NCBI RefSeq assembly: GCF_032362555.1
Contig: NC_083526.1
Location: forward strand, 4,112,001 to 4,176,000
Length of the DNA stretch: 64,000 nucleotides
From: Amyelois transitella
Lineage: Eukaryota > Arthropoda > Insecta > Lepidoptera > Pyralidae
Direction: 5' to 3'
The stretch's first letter is position 1. The number at the start of each line of letters is the position of its first letter. Of this stretch, positions 11,821-24,302 are shown one piece after another. The position numbers were made by a program, and so were the translations under genes. A model generated the notes under the pieces. It saw nothing but the letters and a program-made list of their open reading frames with translations, had not been told where the DNA came from and made no database searches.

Positions 11821-12052
11821 TACTAGCTGTCCCGGCAAACGTTGTTTTGCCATATAAATAATTTTAAGGTATTTCCAGTTAAAAAAATTTAAGGGTGGAC
11901 AACCCTTATAACTAGGGGTATGAAAAATAGATGTTAGCCGATTTTCAGACCTACTCAATATGCTCACAAAATTTTTATGAGAATCGTTTAAGCCATTTCG
12001 GAGTAGTACGGGAACGAACATTGTGACACGAGAATTTTATATATAAGATATA
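11821..12052. repeat. RTE-like LINE tail fragment
   Basis: 'tactagctgtcccggcaaacg' through 'agggtggacaacccttat' to 'gagaattttatatataag'. Closely matches 549-784 and 48211-48443. Confidence 0.7.
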
Positions 12053-12172
12053 GTAATTATTTTTCCTGATTCGTTCATTGTAATACATAATTGACATCTT
12101 TTTTCACAATGATCACACCACACCATTACAAAGAAAAATAAAAACACCAATGAAATAAATATTCCAAATATG

Positions 12173-12178
12173 TTTATT
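12173..12178 (-). promoter_or_regulatory. polyadenylation signal of SPH-2
   Basis: AATAAA on the minus strand, about 22 bases beyond the stop codon at 12200-12202. The distance is short but plausible. Confidence 0.4.
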
Positions 12179-12199
12179 TATTCCAAATAATAAATATAA

Positions 12200-15100
12200 C
12201 TACGCCGCCACTGTGACAGTTGCATTAAGTATTGCTGGACTAGCAGTCATGTTGGTAGCCCGGAGAATGAAGCCACTACCTGCAAAGACCTTGTCTCCCC
12301 TCACGTCCACTGGGTTGGGTGTTTCGTGGGCTCGTTGGACTATTTCTGGCTTGGGCTGCACTTCTGGGGCGGTGATTTCATTTTTCGCTGGTCTGGAATA
12401 AGATAATGTTACTTAATTACACACAAACATCACATCTTACGAGACAGTCAGACTTAATAGTATCAGAAACTAAATGGCCACATTAAGCTGATTGGCTTTA
12501 GTAATGGAATTAGGATCCCGAATTATGATAAGCAATGGGGTGGCCATTTCTTTAACATTATTTTGGGATCAAAAGTATTCCAAAATAATGTTAAACTTGA
12601 AAGAATGATCACGATCTTGATGAGAGATTGAGATATTTACCGTTATTGACTTTAATAATGTGTGATTATCACTTGCCATGATGGGTCATAATATGCCTAG
12701 TTTCTTATTAACAATAGGGATATAAACATGAAGTCCATGAATGTGCATTATTGTTTTTGTCAAAATGTTTTCTTTCATTTTATGTATTTAAAAAAAAAGA
12801 ATAATACCAAGAATATAAAAGGAGGATATAAAAATAGTCATTACCCATCTGGATGATTTTTCCACGATAGCACCTTCTCTTCATGGGTCACTCCGGATCT
12901 AAATTGGCGCCTGCATTTTGGTCTAAAATAAAATAAAATTAATGGTTGCTTTAGAACTGGCCAGGGCCGAGCTGGAATTATCAAGGCCCAAACCATCCTT
13001 TGGTTTAGACCTTGAAAATTCCAGCTCGAATTTAATAAGCATTAAGAATGTATAAAAAGAATGAAGAATAAGAACTTATTGCTCAAATTTCTTTGAAAAT
13101 TATTATTGTTTATATTATATATTGATCCGATATATTATACCTGCACACAAAAGTATTCACAAAACTTCCTAAATTAAGTGGTCCAAAACATTTTACTGAA
13201 AAATACTTACTCAATATCTTTATAGATAGCGCAAGAGATGAATTGTCTGTTCTTATAAATGCTAGTATACAAGAAGGGACCGTAACACTTGTTTGTTCTT
13301 TCCTTGACCAGGCAAGCCGAGATAATGCCGATCACTATTGAATTGACACCCTCACCGTAGATCAATGGACCACCGTGATCGTTCTAAAAGATAAAATTAG
13401 AACATACAAGTCATTAGTAAATTTCTTCGGTTGGGAAACCAATAAAATTGTTAATTAAAAGTTTGATATGGTCAATAAGTATACTTACTTCACAAAAACC
13501 TCCGTCCATTAACCCCGGGTATCTTCTAGCAATCGTTACGTTGTTGGTTTGGTTTCTATCATCATGTGCGGAGTGCATTACTAGATTAGTAGGTATTTTT
13601 TCAGATCGCCTCATGTCATCCTCGTCTGAGTAGTTTATATCTTGACAATCTACATATTTTTCCTACAAACAACAAATTTTCATATTGATACTATCACTTG
13701 TAAGAATTATTAAAACATATATATATATATATACACATATATAGATAAATTAAGTTTGAATTTTACACTTTAGGATGACTAGACCCAGAGGAAGGGAAGA
13801 AATTGTAAACTTTTATAAATGGGTATCAAATTAAATGTAAAGCATATTATTATACTTAACATCAAAATTGAATAAATGTGACTATTAAAAACGTTGAACT
13901 TTGACCGCCTAAAATCTCCTAAAAAAGTTGTAATCATACATACGTTACAGATCTCAGACATAGTCTGTCCAATGTCTTTGGTGCAGATCATGTAGTTCTC
14001 AATAATGTTGTGGTAGCGTGATCCCCATCGTCTCTTGCATCTGTTCTTCGATATTATTTCTACGTGTGCTTCCAAAAGATTTTGCTGATTATCTTTCCTT
14101 CGATTCACCCACTTAAACGAAAAGAAAATTAATTTCCGAAATGCTATAAATACAAAAAAGTGAGCTAATGCACTACTTGCAGATATAAACGTGTTATACC
14201 TAAACGTTTTATAATTTATATCTACTTTAATTACAATTTTAGAACAAAACCTCTACTTTTTGATTGATATAAATTATAATTGGCTGAATTTTTTACTTTT
14301 TTTATCTGTAACTAAAAAAATTCAGATTGTCATATGATTTAGAAAATCTTTTATTTTTTAGTAAGGTATACTATTTATTATGGATATAATAATTTACTTA
14401 CATCATTGTACCTTGAAGTAGTACCCCAGCCAGCGATGGTAGCCCCCGTACCAGGGTTCTCTAAAGTCTGACTCTGGTTGTTGTAACAGACGGGTTTAGG
14501 TACGAAGTCGCAGCCCCTGATCCTTCTAGTGAAGTCGAAGCCTTCTTCAATCTTCACGACAGCAATATCGTTGTTCATCCATCTGATGTTGTCGTTTTCG
14601 TGCCCGTCGAAAACATAATCTAACGAGTTAAAAATAGCATTTACATGGATGACATTTTAATTGTTTCTAAGTTCATTCGTACAACTGTATCAAATTTTTA
14701 ATTTTTTCAAATTTGTCTATCTTCCACTAGTAATGTAGTCCAGAGAGACGAAAAGCAATATATAAGTTTTACTTACTTTTAGGGATACACTTCCAAATAG
14801 CTTTTTTGGCGCCATATTTGATGCAAGGACTATTATATCTATCGTCTTCATCAGAATACCTGAGTAAAATTTAAAAAAACAAATTGTATTACAACTTTCT
14901 ATTTTTCTTTCCTTTGAATATTCTAAATTACATTCGCTATAGTTCAAATCGAAGTTCGGCGTCTTTTATTTGTCTATCCACTCAAACCAATTGACATCAT
15001 ACAAAATCACACTCTAACATGCATTATTTCTTAAATAGGTCAAATTCTAATATAGAAAGGTACTTAGGTTAAGATGTTTATGTAGCAATTAATATTATGT

Positions 15101-16055
15101 CATTTTGTGATTAATCATTTCGTCATTTATGTCCAAGAATGAACTAGAACACTTACTTGTAAGTTCCCGATACAACGTAAAAATGTTCAGCGTCCTCTAT
15201 ACAAGCAGCAGACGTCAATACATACTCTTCGTGGATAATGACTCCGCCACATAACCACGTACGATAGTTCGATTGCTTCTTATTAGTCCTCGGTAGTTTC
15301 AGATGCACCTAGTGTTATTAACTATGTAGCAAAAACTAAAATGATATTGTAATACACCACTACTTATGGCTGTTACTGTCTCATAATAATAATAACATAG
15401 TAGCCTTTATTTTCCGAAAAAAGAAATTATAATTTGCAAAAACACATTAGGTCGGAAAAGCTATTAAAGAATGTTTCTTTTTTCGGTGTACCTATTAGCA
15501 AAGGTCTCCTCCAACTCTTTCCACTGTTATCTGTCAGCAGTCACTCTTATCCAAACTATATTATGCTACTAGGCCTTCCTAACTTTTAATAATTTAGAAA
15601 TTTTGTCAATGTCTAACTTAATCTTGATTAATTTAAGCTTTAGTTAGGCATTGACTTGATGAATATCAATATTTTACCTGAGTTTATTCAATTGTGTGTT
15701 ATTTTGATTACATAAAAATTTACTTTTAAAAATATTTTATATGTCCATAATAGTAAGTATTGTTACCATATAAGGCCTGTTATCAGTCACTTCTTGGCCG
15801 TTTATAATTCTCCGCGTCTCATTCAGCATTTTTTCTACATGTGCAGGCATTTGTGTCGCTACTTCTATTGCATCTAGTCCTGAAAATTAAAAAAGGTATT
15901 ATTGATGATAGCTTAATTGTTGCATTGATAAATCAACACCAACAAGAAGAAGAACAAGTAAGGAATAAATCAGGTTTATTAAGAAGACAAAGAGGATATA
16001 AAGACCAATTACCTATAAAACATGATAATATACCACAACAGTAAATAATCCACAT
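12200..16055 (-). CDS. serine protease homologue SPH-2 (non-catalytic)
   Basis: Coding exons: 16013-16055, 15767-15879, 15157-15308, 14777-14859, 14402-14619, 13944-14111, 13489-13662, 13211-13383, 12845-12922, 12200-12392; 464 residues, every junction GT-AG and in phase. A short signal peptide (MWIIYCCGILSCFIG) is followed by a pro-region ending NETRR38|I39INGQEV, the usual position of zymogen cleavage. WLCGG, then LTSAAC (His57 is Ala87), MNNDIAVVK (Asp102 is D148), and GFCENDHGGPLIYG (Ser195 is His320). The SWG of the substrate pocket is SAC. The segment before GGFCE is an insert of roughly 60 to 70 residues with an acidic run (YSDEDDMRR). A C-terminal extension follows the protease fold (KCRRQFRSG...HPDGPAKNEI) and ends in a tail carrying N-glycosylation sequons (NMT, NAT). 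Closest to SPH-3 over the fold. A polyadenylation-like AATAAA lies 22 bases after the stop. Confidence 0.87.
12551..12595. repeat. perfect inverted repeat (16-base arms)
   Basis: Arms 12551-12566 and 12580-12595 are exact reverse complements with a 13-base loop. In intron 9 of SPH-2. Confidence 0.8.
12968..13028 (-). repeat. near-perfect 28-base hairpin in SPH-2 intron 8
   Basis: Arms 12968-12995 and 13001-13028 pair over 28 positions around a 5-base loop. In the gene's sense strand (minus), two of the three imperfect positions become G-U pairs, leaving one mismatch. Could be a small-RNA precursor or a foldback element. Confidence 0.75.
15420..15545. repeat. dispersed repeat fragment
   Basis: Contains 'gcaaaggtctcctccaactctttcc', a style of interspersed repeat I associate with Lepidoptera. 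In intron 2 of SPH-2. Low detail possible. Confidence 0.35.
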
Positions 16056-17426
16056 CTTGACACAAAAATTTTCTAACCGGAAGACTTTGCAATCGAAAGT
16101 AATAACATTTGAACGTCAAATAACAATTTCACGGTGTAAGCCAATATTAATTTAAGACTGATTAATACCAAATAATGGAAATATTTCAAAGACAGTCACA
16201 TTTCGTTGTATCACAGGAAATGAGTAATAAAGTATAATTTCAATCAAAAGTTTATCTTGATCTTTCCTAAAGAAACTTCTATCTTATTATTGACTAGCAT
16301 TTGCCTGTCAATTTGTATGCACAATATCAATTTCTTGTCTACGAGTAAATATGCTTTGATTTTATGATTTTTTTATGTTAACTTACAGACAGGATCTATC
16401 TTTTATTCCCATACACCGACTTAGGTCTAAAAAGTATTGACAGAATAAATGACTCCCAGCATTAGGCTTAAGTTTTTCATATTAGTTAAACTTCCATTCG
16501 GTCCGAATTTTTACTATAAGGATAGAACACTAGTCATGGAGAAATATAGAACGAAACATTCTATTATTTCCATTTTCTTAGTTATAAAGATGGCCTTCGA
16601 CTATTCTTCTAGCGATGATCTGGTGGGATTCAAAATGTTCCAGAAATCTGTATTTATGTAATTTGCGACATGTATCGCAAGCTTGAACAAATCAAAGGAC
16701 GTCCAGACGAATGGTCAGGTCCAGAGTACCCGAAACCGATGAGCTTGCATTAAGAGTTATGAATGTATAGAGAGCGAAAGAAGTATGCAGGGATCATGGC
16801 AAGTGGATAAATGTCTCTACTTACTTATCCGGGAAAGAGAAGTGTTTTAAGGTATGTATGTAAAGTGGCTCCCATTCTTTAGTAAGTAAGCGTACTCTTA
16901 GCGGTAAAGGGTATAATTTGGCAAACAGAAATGGGTTCAGCGATTTTAAAGCCGTGGCGGGGATATTTGGGTGTGTTCCCGAAGTAAGCAAAAATGTAAG
17001 GGCAGTGAAAGGTTTTAATTTGCAGATTAAGTAATCGTTTATCTCTCGGTTGTGCGTTGACCTTGTGTACGTGTGCAGATTAAGTAATCGTTTATCTCTC
17101 GGTTGTGCGTTGACCTTGTGTACGTGTGTGTGCCGTGTGGTTTCCGGCATTTAAAAATAGAATCACTCCATTAATTTTTCATAGATGTTATCGTTAAAAA
17201 AAATAGGCACATACATCAAGTATGGGTTGGGTTCCATTGCAAAGGAGGAGGAGGTAGATTGGAGTTACTTCGTGTAAAAACCGACTTATTCAATCCAGGA
17301 TCTCTCCAGAATGATGAGACATATATAACGTCCCCAAAAGAAGTACAGTACGTACAGTCTCGAAAAGAAAATAAACTTAATCGTATCGGATAAGGATTAA
17401 TAAAAAACTGAATTCTAGCATTATAT
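16056..17426. other. spacer between SPH-2 and SPH-3
   Basis: No supported gene. It holds a retroelement-like remnant (about 16670-16860, 'aagtatgcagggatcatggcaagtgg'), a 53-base tandem duplication, a SINE head (about 17128-17215) and another repeat piece (about 17218-17330, 'cttattcaatccaggatctc'). Confidence 0.5.
17022..17127. repeat. tandem duplication of a 53-base unit
   Basis: 17022-17074 and 17075-17127 are identical 53-base units starting 'gcagattaagtaatcg'. They abut a SINE head at about 17128. Confidence 0.9.
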
Positions 17427-20400
17427 TTATACTTTAACTACTTCTGTCAAATGAAATTCTGTAGTAATTGTAGTATTATCATATGAAGCAGTAGAGTGTG
17501 TTGCGGTTATACTTCCATTTACATCTCTAGACCGTATCACCACTCCTCCATGTTGTTCCACTTTGTCTGTTGTCAAGGTGGCATTGGTTTTCACTTCTCC
17601 TACTTGTCGCCTCATCTTCTTTATTTCATTTTTCGCTGGCCTAGGAAAACAAAATATAATCAGAAAAGGAAACATCTAAGATTAAAGAAAATTGTTGACC
17701 ACACAAGTCCCTTGCTCCTGGAAAACTTATTGCATAGTACTGACATTATTTTCGTTAATCATAAAGTAGTACTAATCATCATCGTTCTAGTTAAAGTCCT
17801 AGTTATATCCTCGCCATTGGAGAGAAAACTGGGATTCGCCCATGATCACATGATTTATTGGACAGCAGCAGCAGCACATTAAAAGGTTGCTTGAATAGAT
17901 GAATTTAAATTTATTACTTTAATTGAACGAGATGAATGTTAGGAATATGGTAATTATAACGATGGAATTGGATCGGCAATGAATATACCCGTCTGGATGA
18001 TCTGCCCAACTCATTTCGACTTCTATGTGAGTTTCGCTAGCTCTAAACAGCTTATTGCAATTGTCTCTGTAACAAATGGATAAGTTAGCTTTCAGTTACG
18101 TCATTTTAGTTTTCAATAGGTCAATTTAAAATCGTGTGATACTTTTATTTAATTACAGTTAGATTCATAGAAATCGGGAGATTACATTATTCCAGTTTTC
18201 TTCCAATTTATTATAATTTATTCTCTTGCTGACTAGTAAACTAATCTAGCTTTTTTAACTCTCTGTGTATAGTAAATATGAACGTTTCTAAATTAAAAAT
18301 AAATATCTAGGATTAATCGGCAATAAGCTTCATCAAATAGACAATGTCGTCATACATTCTTGTGATAACAGATAAAAACTATAAAAACACTGTGAAAAAT
18401 TAAAAAAAAAAGTGAACATACGGGACGTTCTTATAAATGGCGCAGTTGATAAGCACCCTGTTCTTATAGATGCTCGTGTACAAGAAGGGTCCGTGGCACA
18501 TGTTTGTTCTCTCCCTGACAAGGCAGGCTGATATCACACCGATCACAATCTGATTGCTGCCTTCGCCGTAGATCAACGGGCCACCGTGGTCATTCTAGAA
18601 GGATTTACAATTGATAAGGAACAAATTTTTGAAGGAACAAATTTTTCAACTTAAATCAAAAATACGGTATGGTCTACTTATGATAATGGTAATATTTAGA
18701 TTTTGAGTCAATCTGTTATTGTCAAAAATGAATTGTTCGAAAAAATTGATTTTATTATTATCTTACTTCACAAAATCCACCACTAGACATTTGCTGCCTT
18801 CTACCGGACTCATTATGGTAGGCTGAATGCAGCTTAAGCTGGCTTGGCTCCAGGCCTCTCCTCGTTTCTTCTTCATCATCCATATCCTCGTCGTACATTA
18901 TATCTGTGCAATCGACATATTTTTCCTGGAAAAGTGGTAAAAACGATTTGTTTTGAATTCGTACTTTATGACACACGCACATTGACTTAGTAGGTACATC
19001 ACCTATAAATTAACATTAATACAAATAAACGCTTATTGGCCAAGAAAACTATTTGGCTAAAAATTTGTGTTTTTGCAAAATCTTGATTTTATTCTTTTTC
19101 ATCCAGCCATAAGATAAATAATGCTATAATAATTTCACTATAATTAAAAAAATGCTTATCTTTAAACATTTACTTCATGACTTTCTCTTGGCTACATATG
19201 TTATATAGGCCTCGTTTTTTTTCCATAATATTCAGATCTAAAAAATATTTAATAAAAATCTCACCGCACATATCTGACTGACATCTTGACTGAGATCCTT
19301 GGTGCAAATCATGTAGTTCTCAATAATGTTGTGGTAGCGTTTGCCCCAGCGTCTCTTGCACCGACTTTTTGGTATTAGCTGCGCGGAGGTCACTAGAAGA
19401 TCTTGTTTAGTAGTGGACATCTGAAAATATACTAAAGAATTAAGGCATTGTGATTTTCCTTACCGGATATCCTTATACTTTGGTTACACCGACTGACCTC
19501 GAAAAATGAATAATTACTGCTAACTTCAAGCAACCAAGCTGTTCGTAGTGAAGACCGTAAAAGACGGAAATAAGCTTTCTGCAAGGCTTCTGTCAGTCTT
19601 CTTTTTCTGTTTGCGCGTCTATTTGTATTAATGATATGATCCTCACTTATAAGGAGAGGTTGACTTGAGGAGAAAGCAGAGACTCCTGAGATTTTTCCTC
19701 GTAAACGTCGCTCTGAAGCAACTTAAGATCCACCTAGCTACTATTATGGTCTATAATTTACATAATTATATTTGATAGTGCTGCCCTACTCGGCCACAAT
19801 AGCATAGTTTCTAGGACTCTCAAACTTGGAAATATGATTGTTATAACAGATCAAGTTGGAGATGAAGATGCAACAACGGTTAGTAAGCTACTGATCTATG
19901 AACTTACATCATTGTATTTAGCAGTACTTCCCCAACCGGCTAAAATAGCATAGTTCCCAGGATTCTCGAACTTGGCGCTCTGATTGTTGTAACAGATCGG
20001 GCGGGGAATAAAGTCACAGCCCCGAATTCTGCGGGTGAAATCGAATTCTTCGTCCACCTTCACGATGGCAATGTCGTTGTTCATCCATCTGATGTTGTCA
20101 TTCTCGTGCCCGTCGAATACGTAATCTGAGAATAGAGACTTGTTCTGAAAATTTGTGTAAGATAATTATAACATAGACCTGACAGAGTGGAAAAAGAAAT
20201 ATACCTAAGGAGGCAAACTCCAGGCCTTGAAGCTTAGGGGTGATAGGAGCAACAGCTAACACACGAAGATATTTGTACCATCTTTATTTCAAGAATCTAG
20301 CAAAAAAAGATGCTTATTAACTAACGTTAACATTGTAAATATCATGCACACACTTTAAAGACTTAAAGTATACCAAACGTGTGCATGATATTTACAATGA

Positions 20401-22102
20401 GAGAGAGGAGAAGTATAAACGACGTGCATTAACAGACGTAAATGCACGTCATTTATACCTCGTCGCGATAATTTTCCTGACCTGGCATATTTCGACCTGT
20501 TGCTTTTTAATAGTGTAGTAATTTAATTTTTATTTATTTATATATATTGCACTCACTCCTCGGAATACACTTCCACACTGCTTTCTTGGCTCCGTACTTT
20601 ATACATGGGTTGTTGTAGCGGTCGTCGCGTTGATCATGCCTGTAGGCGTAATTAAATTATTATTTACATCTGAATATACATCCATGCTGGTCTTTATCAA
20701 AAGGAAGAGAGTATGTGCCATCTGTATCTGATTCTTCTGTTTGTTATTCAAGACAAAGGCTTACGAACTTAGGAGTGCTAGATTTTAATCTCAATTCCAT
20801 CATTATAATTATCCAGCTAAACGTGGCCTTCTATTTGTTATGGCTACTTATTATTACTTTATCATCGATTTATCCAGAATAACTTTTCCTTCTTGTTCAG
20901 GATACACTCCCTAGCTACGTTCTGATTACCGAATCAGCCTCCTCACGATAATTACCATACATAGTTCTAGCAGGTTTCTCTAAATATTACCTGTACGTCC
21001 CCGACACTACATAGAAATTCTTGGCATCTTCAATACAGGCTGCAGACGTGAGGATGTACTCCTCATGGACGATGACTCCGCCACACAACCAACGCTGGTA
21101 GTCCTTGTATTTGGGGTTGCTCGTGGGTAATTTCAAATAAACCTATTTATTATAAATTTTATGAAAACATTGATTAAGTATATGTTTATAAAAGTTGTTT
21201 CCACTGCTGAATGAATTCAAAGTTAAAAGTTAACGTATCTATCAACATAATAACCACTGAATTGTTTTATCTGGAATATATGGAGATACGAGTACAAATG
21301 AACGAAGGGTTCCTGCAGTCAATAGCTAGTGACATTAACAAATTTAGGCTCTATTGCGTTCTGCTGTTCTACTTAATGCATGCTAATTTTGAAAGATCAC
21401 ATAAGTGTATTAATCAGAATAAATATTTTATGCTAATTTCTGAATATTATTAAATATGTATGTGGTCACGTACCATGAAAGGCATAGTGTCCGCAGCTTC
21501 GCTACCGACCACAATTCTCCGAGTGTTGTTTAGAATCTTTAAGACATCGCTGCCGTTCGTGTTTCTCAATACGGTGTGTACGGTTGGCGGGATTGTTGTT
21601 TCTACTGGTATTGATGTCACAACTGAAAATAAAGTTAATCTTAAAAGAAGAATACTTCTACGGTTATATTTATATTGGCTAGCAACCTGTCACTATTTGT
21701 ATCTCAATTCTATCATTAAGCCAACCAACTGAATGTGGCTTATCATTTTTTTCAAGATTGTTGGCTCTGTCTACCCCGCAAGGGATATATGTAGACGTGA
21801 TTATATGTATATTTTTAAATACACCTCAACCTTCTCTTCAGATAGGTGAGGACACAACTAGGACTAACGCCAGGTGGAAGACGATTTTAAAGAAAACTTT
21901 TGCACTTATTAAGAGAAAAGAGGAAGGCTGTAAGGATTCTCAATTTGAAACCCAAATATTGTCTTCAAAATTAATACTAATTGTTAATGTAGATAAACTA
22001 GTTATAAATATAATTTTCGACCTTACCTAAAACATTGTGTATAATGAAAATACTAATAAAACAAATACAGTTTATATAATTAATGTAAATAATATATTTC
22101 AT
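17427..22102 (-). CDS. serine protease homologue SPH-3 (non-catalytic)
   Basis: Coding exons: 22027-22102, 21474-21622, 20991-21142, 20557-20639, 19908-20125, 19265-19420, 18767-18925, 18422-18594, 17989-18066, 17427-17640; 485 residues, in phase at every junction. The N-terminus is a long hydrophobic signal (residues 1-25). The pro-region holds two sequons and ends NNTRR61|I62VVGSEA. WLCGG, ILTSAAC (His57 is Ala110), MNNDIAIVK (Asp102 is D171) and FCENDHGGPLIYG (Ser195 is His334) give the same dead triad as its neighbours. The acidic insert is strong (YDEDMDDEEETRR). The C-terminal extension runs from DNCNKLFRASETH through HPDGPAKNEIKK to a Thr/Asn-rich tail with several N-x-S/T sequons. The protein is probably secreted. 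Exon-by-exon identity with SPH-2 is obvious (for example GHENDNIRWMNNDIA), so the two look like the most recent duplicates. Confidence 0.87.
20331..20399. repeat. perfect 21-base inverted repeat (hairpin A) in SPH-3 intron 4
   Basis: Arms 20331-20351 and 20379-20399 are exact reverse complements, with a 27-base spacer that can itself fold. Confidence 0.9.
20411..20460 (-). repeat. hairpin B, adjacent to hairpin A
   Basis: Arms about 20413-20430 and 20441-20458 pair over 18 positions with one imperfect pair, which is G-U on the minus (sense) strand. The loop is about 10 bases. Starts 12 bases after hairpin A. Confidence 0.8.
21676..21812 (+). mobile_element. SINE-like element, 3' part
   Basis: 'ctagcaacctgtcac' to 'ctctgtctaccccgcaaggg...gattatatgtat'; lacks the head. 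In intron 1 of SPH-3. Confidence 0.7.
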
Positions 22103-23548
22103 GTTGATAAACTAAGCTCTCCAAAGAGAGCATTTGTACTAGAGTAATTGAAAAAAGTCATTTCACGGTTGTTGACAGTTCGATAACCATTTCCTGGAAT
22201 CCATATTACAATCGAAATAACGTGAATTGTGACGTAAAAGAGAATGCTATTAAATGGTTTTCACGTCGAGAAAGAATGAATGATATAATTTTTTTTCGGG
22301 TTTGTTTTTGATAATAGGTACATTTTTACTCATGCTACAAAATCGGAAGAAATATCTCTAACACATATTATCAGTAAAGTTTAAGACTCGAATGAAATAG
22401 AAGACGCGGACTCTTCTCTAAATATCTTGCTAAAGATATGTAAATGATATATTTGATGTAGTTCTTTTAGGTTAGGCTTGACATAAAGCATCAGCTTTTA
22501 GAATATTTTCAACAACAATATCATCAAATATATTCACTCCCTTCTATTCTTTTGAAATAAAAGTACATTTACATTCACATTTTTCATACCACCCGTACTA
22601 GGTATCTTTTTAATATATACTTAGTGATATGGAGCAATAGTTTAGGATGCCTGTGTACATTTATCATTGATAAAAGATATTTCCCACGCCTCTTCCACCC
22701 GGAAAGATATTGGCGACCTTAACAAGTTTGCAGAAAGCGGTTTACTGTCAAAGTGGATAATCTTCGTAAGAAACTTAAACCTAATGATTACATACGTACA
22801 AAGAGTAGGCATCTTTTCACTTGCCACTTCTTTTCATGATTATTTATAACAAATATGGATTATTATGCAGCGAATTTTTTAGGTGATCCTAAAGCTAACT
22901 AGTTTTCTAGATTATAGTTCTGCAATCATTCACTATGGCAAAGTTCAATAGAGTTGATATCTTTTATCAAGGTCGCTCATTATGGGGAAGTAAAACACAG
23001 CTATATAGTTATAAAAATAATGATTTAATTAACCATAGTAATTGTGCCGTTGTTTTTTATTCTTCTCATTTTCTTATGCTGTTTATTTCTTTCGGGCATA
23101 TTCTTCGTTCTGAAAATAACAATCATGTTAGTACATTAATTAATAATGGCAATTAAAACGTGCGTGTAAAAAACATTGATACAAGACAAAAAATAAACAA
23201 AAAAATATATAGTACAAAGTGGCAGCCTATAGATATTTCTTACAGCAGATCTGTTAGTGGTGAGGATTCTTTAAAAAATCTGTACGTAATTTTACAAAAT
23301 AGACTATATCTCAATATGAATGCAACTCTTAAAATTAAATCAGCTTTTTGTTATATTCATGCATGCTGTTGTTATTCATGGTTTGTTAGGGATCAAAATG
23401 GTAACAGATTGTATACGAGTAAAACATTTTACCTGTTTGAGTTTTGGTTCCAATTGAATATAGTCTCTATCATGTGCGTCTTACTGGATCGCAACAATTT
23501 CTTACATGTCAAACTGAAATACAAATAACGAACGTACAAAAGTGTACA

Positions 23549-23700
23549 TACACAGATAGTCACGTCCCTATCCCTTACGGCATAGACAGAGCCATCAGTC
23601 AGTGAAAAGACGAAGACGAAAAAGACTGAAAGCTCAGCTGTATGGCTTAATGATGAAATTGAGATTCAAATAGTAACAGGTTGCTAGACCGTAGCTTACA
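23549..23700 (-). mobile_element. SINE-like element, truncated
   Basis: 'gtcacgtccctatcccttacgg...gacagagcc' through 'gagattcaaatagtaacaggttgctag'; head missing, with a short internal duplication of 'gacgaa'. Confidence 0.65.
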
Positions 23701-23980
23701 AGTTTTCAAAACTGTTCACAATATCATGAAATCATTTACTTCTATTTGTGTTCCCTTTCTCTTCATATAAACGAAAGAGCTGAATTTTATTCTGTTATTA
23801 AAAGCTAAACTCTGCAATCTGATCTGGATTTTTTTTCTGAGACTTTAAACCTGCTTTATGTTACTTGAAAGTCTCCTGTGTATGAGTACACTCATATGAA
23901 TGGCATTTCAGACTATTGAGTACAGTATGCCACATGGAAAGGGATACCACCATCGTATCGTCGATGGTTCAATGGTGATA

Positions 23981-24262
23981 TACATACATACATACATATG
24001 GTCACGCCTATATCTCTTGCGGGGTAGACAGAGCCAACAGTCTTAAAAAGACTGATAGGCCACGTTCAGCTATTTGGCTTAACGATAGAATTGAGATTCA
24101 ACTAGTGACAGGTTGCTAGCCCATCGCCTAAAAAAGAATCCCAAGTTTGTAAACCATCTCTTAGTCGCCTTTTACGACATCCATGGGAAAAGGATGGAGT
24201 GGTCCTATTCTTTTTTGTATTGGTGCCGGGAACCACACGGCATTGCCGGGAACCACACGGCA
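23981..24262 (-). mobile_element. SINE-like element, full length, with duplicated head
   Basis: From (TACA)n at 23981 to 'gccgggaaccacacggca', which is present twice (ending about 24242 and 24262). Lies 40 bases beyond the SPH-4 stop codon. Confidence 0.8.
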
Positions 24263-24302
24263 CAGTGCACATGGTGATATACTTTTCTATATAGCCCATT
24301 GT

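Larger units (their letters stand above)
10880..12199. other. spacer between SPH-1 and SPH-2
   Basis: Promoter side of SPH-1. I see no gene here. It holds a SINE 3' fragment (about 11330-11400, 'taccccgcaagggatat') and an RTE-like tail (11821-12052). Short frames in it are not supported. Confidence 0.6.
22103..24302. other. spacer between SPH-3 and SPH-4
   Basis: AT-rich. Two open frames (22935-23156 and 23160-23528, +) look like chance frames in AT-rich DNA, with no recognisable family. Contains SINE copies at 23549-23700 and 23981-24262. I looked here for a C-terminal exon of SPH-4 and did not find one. Confidence 0.5.

Noticed and set aside
17496-17882. 128-aa plus-strand frame
   Set aside because: Mostly antisense to the SPH-3 last exon; a shadow frame.
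22935-23528. Two consecutive plus-strand frames (73 and 122 aa)
   Set aside because: AT-rich, no recognisable family, no signal peptide, separated by a stop, no supporting splice sites. Probably chance.
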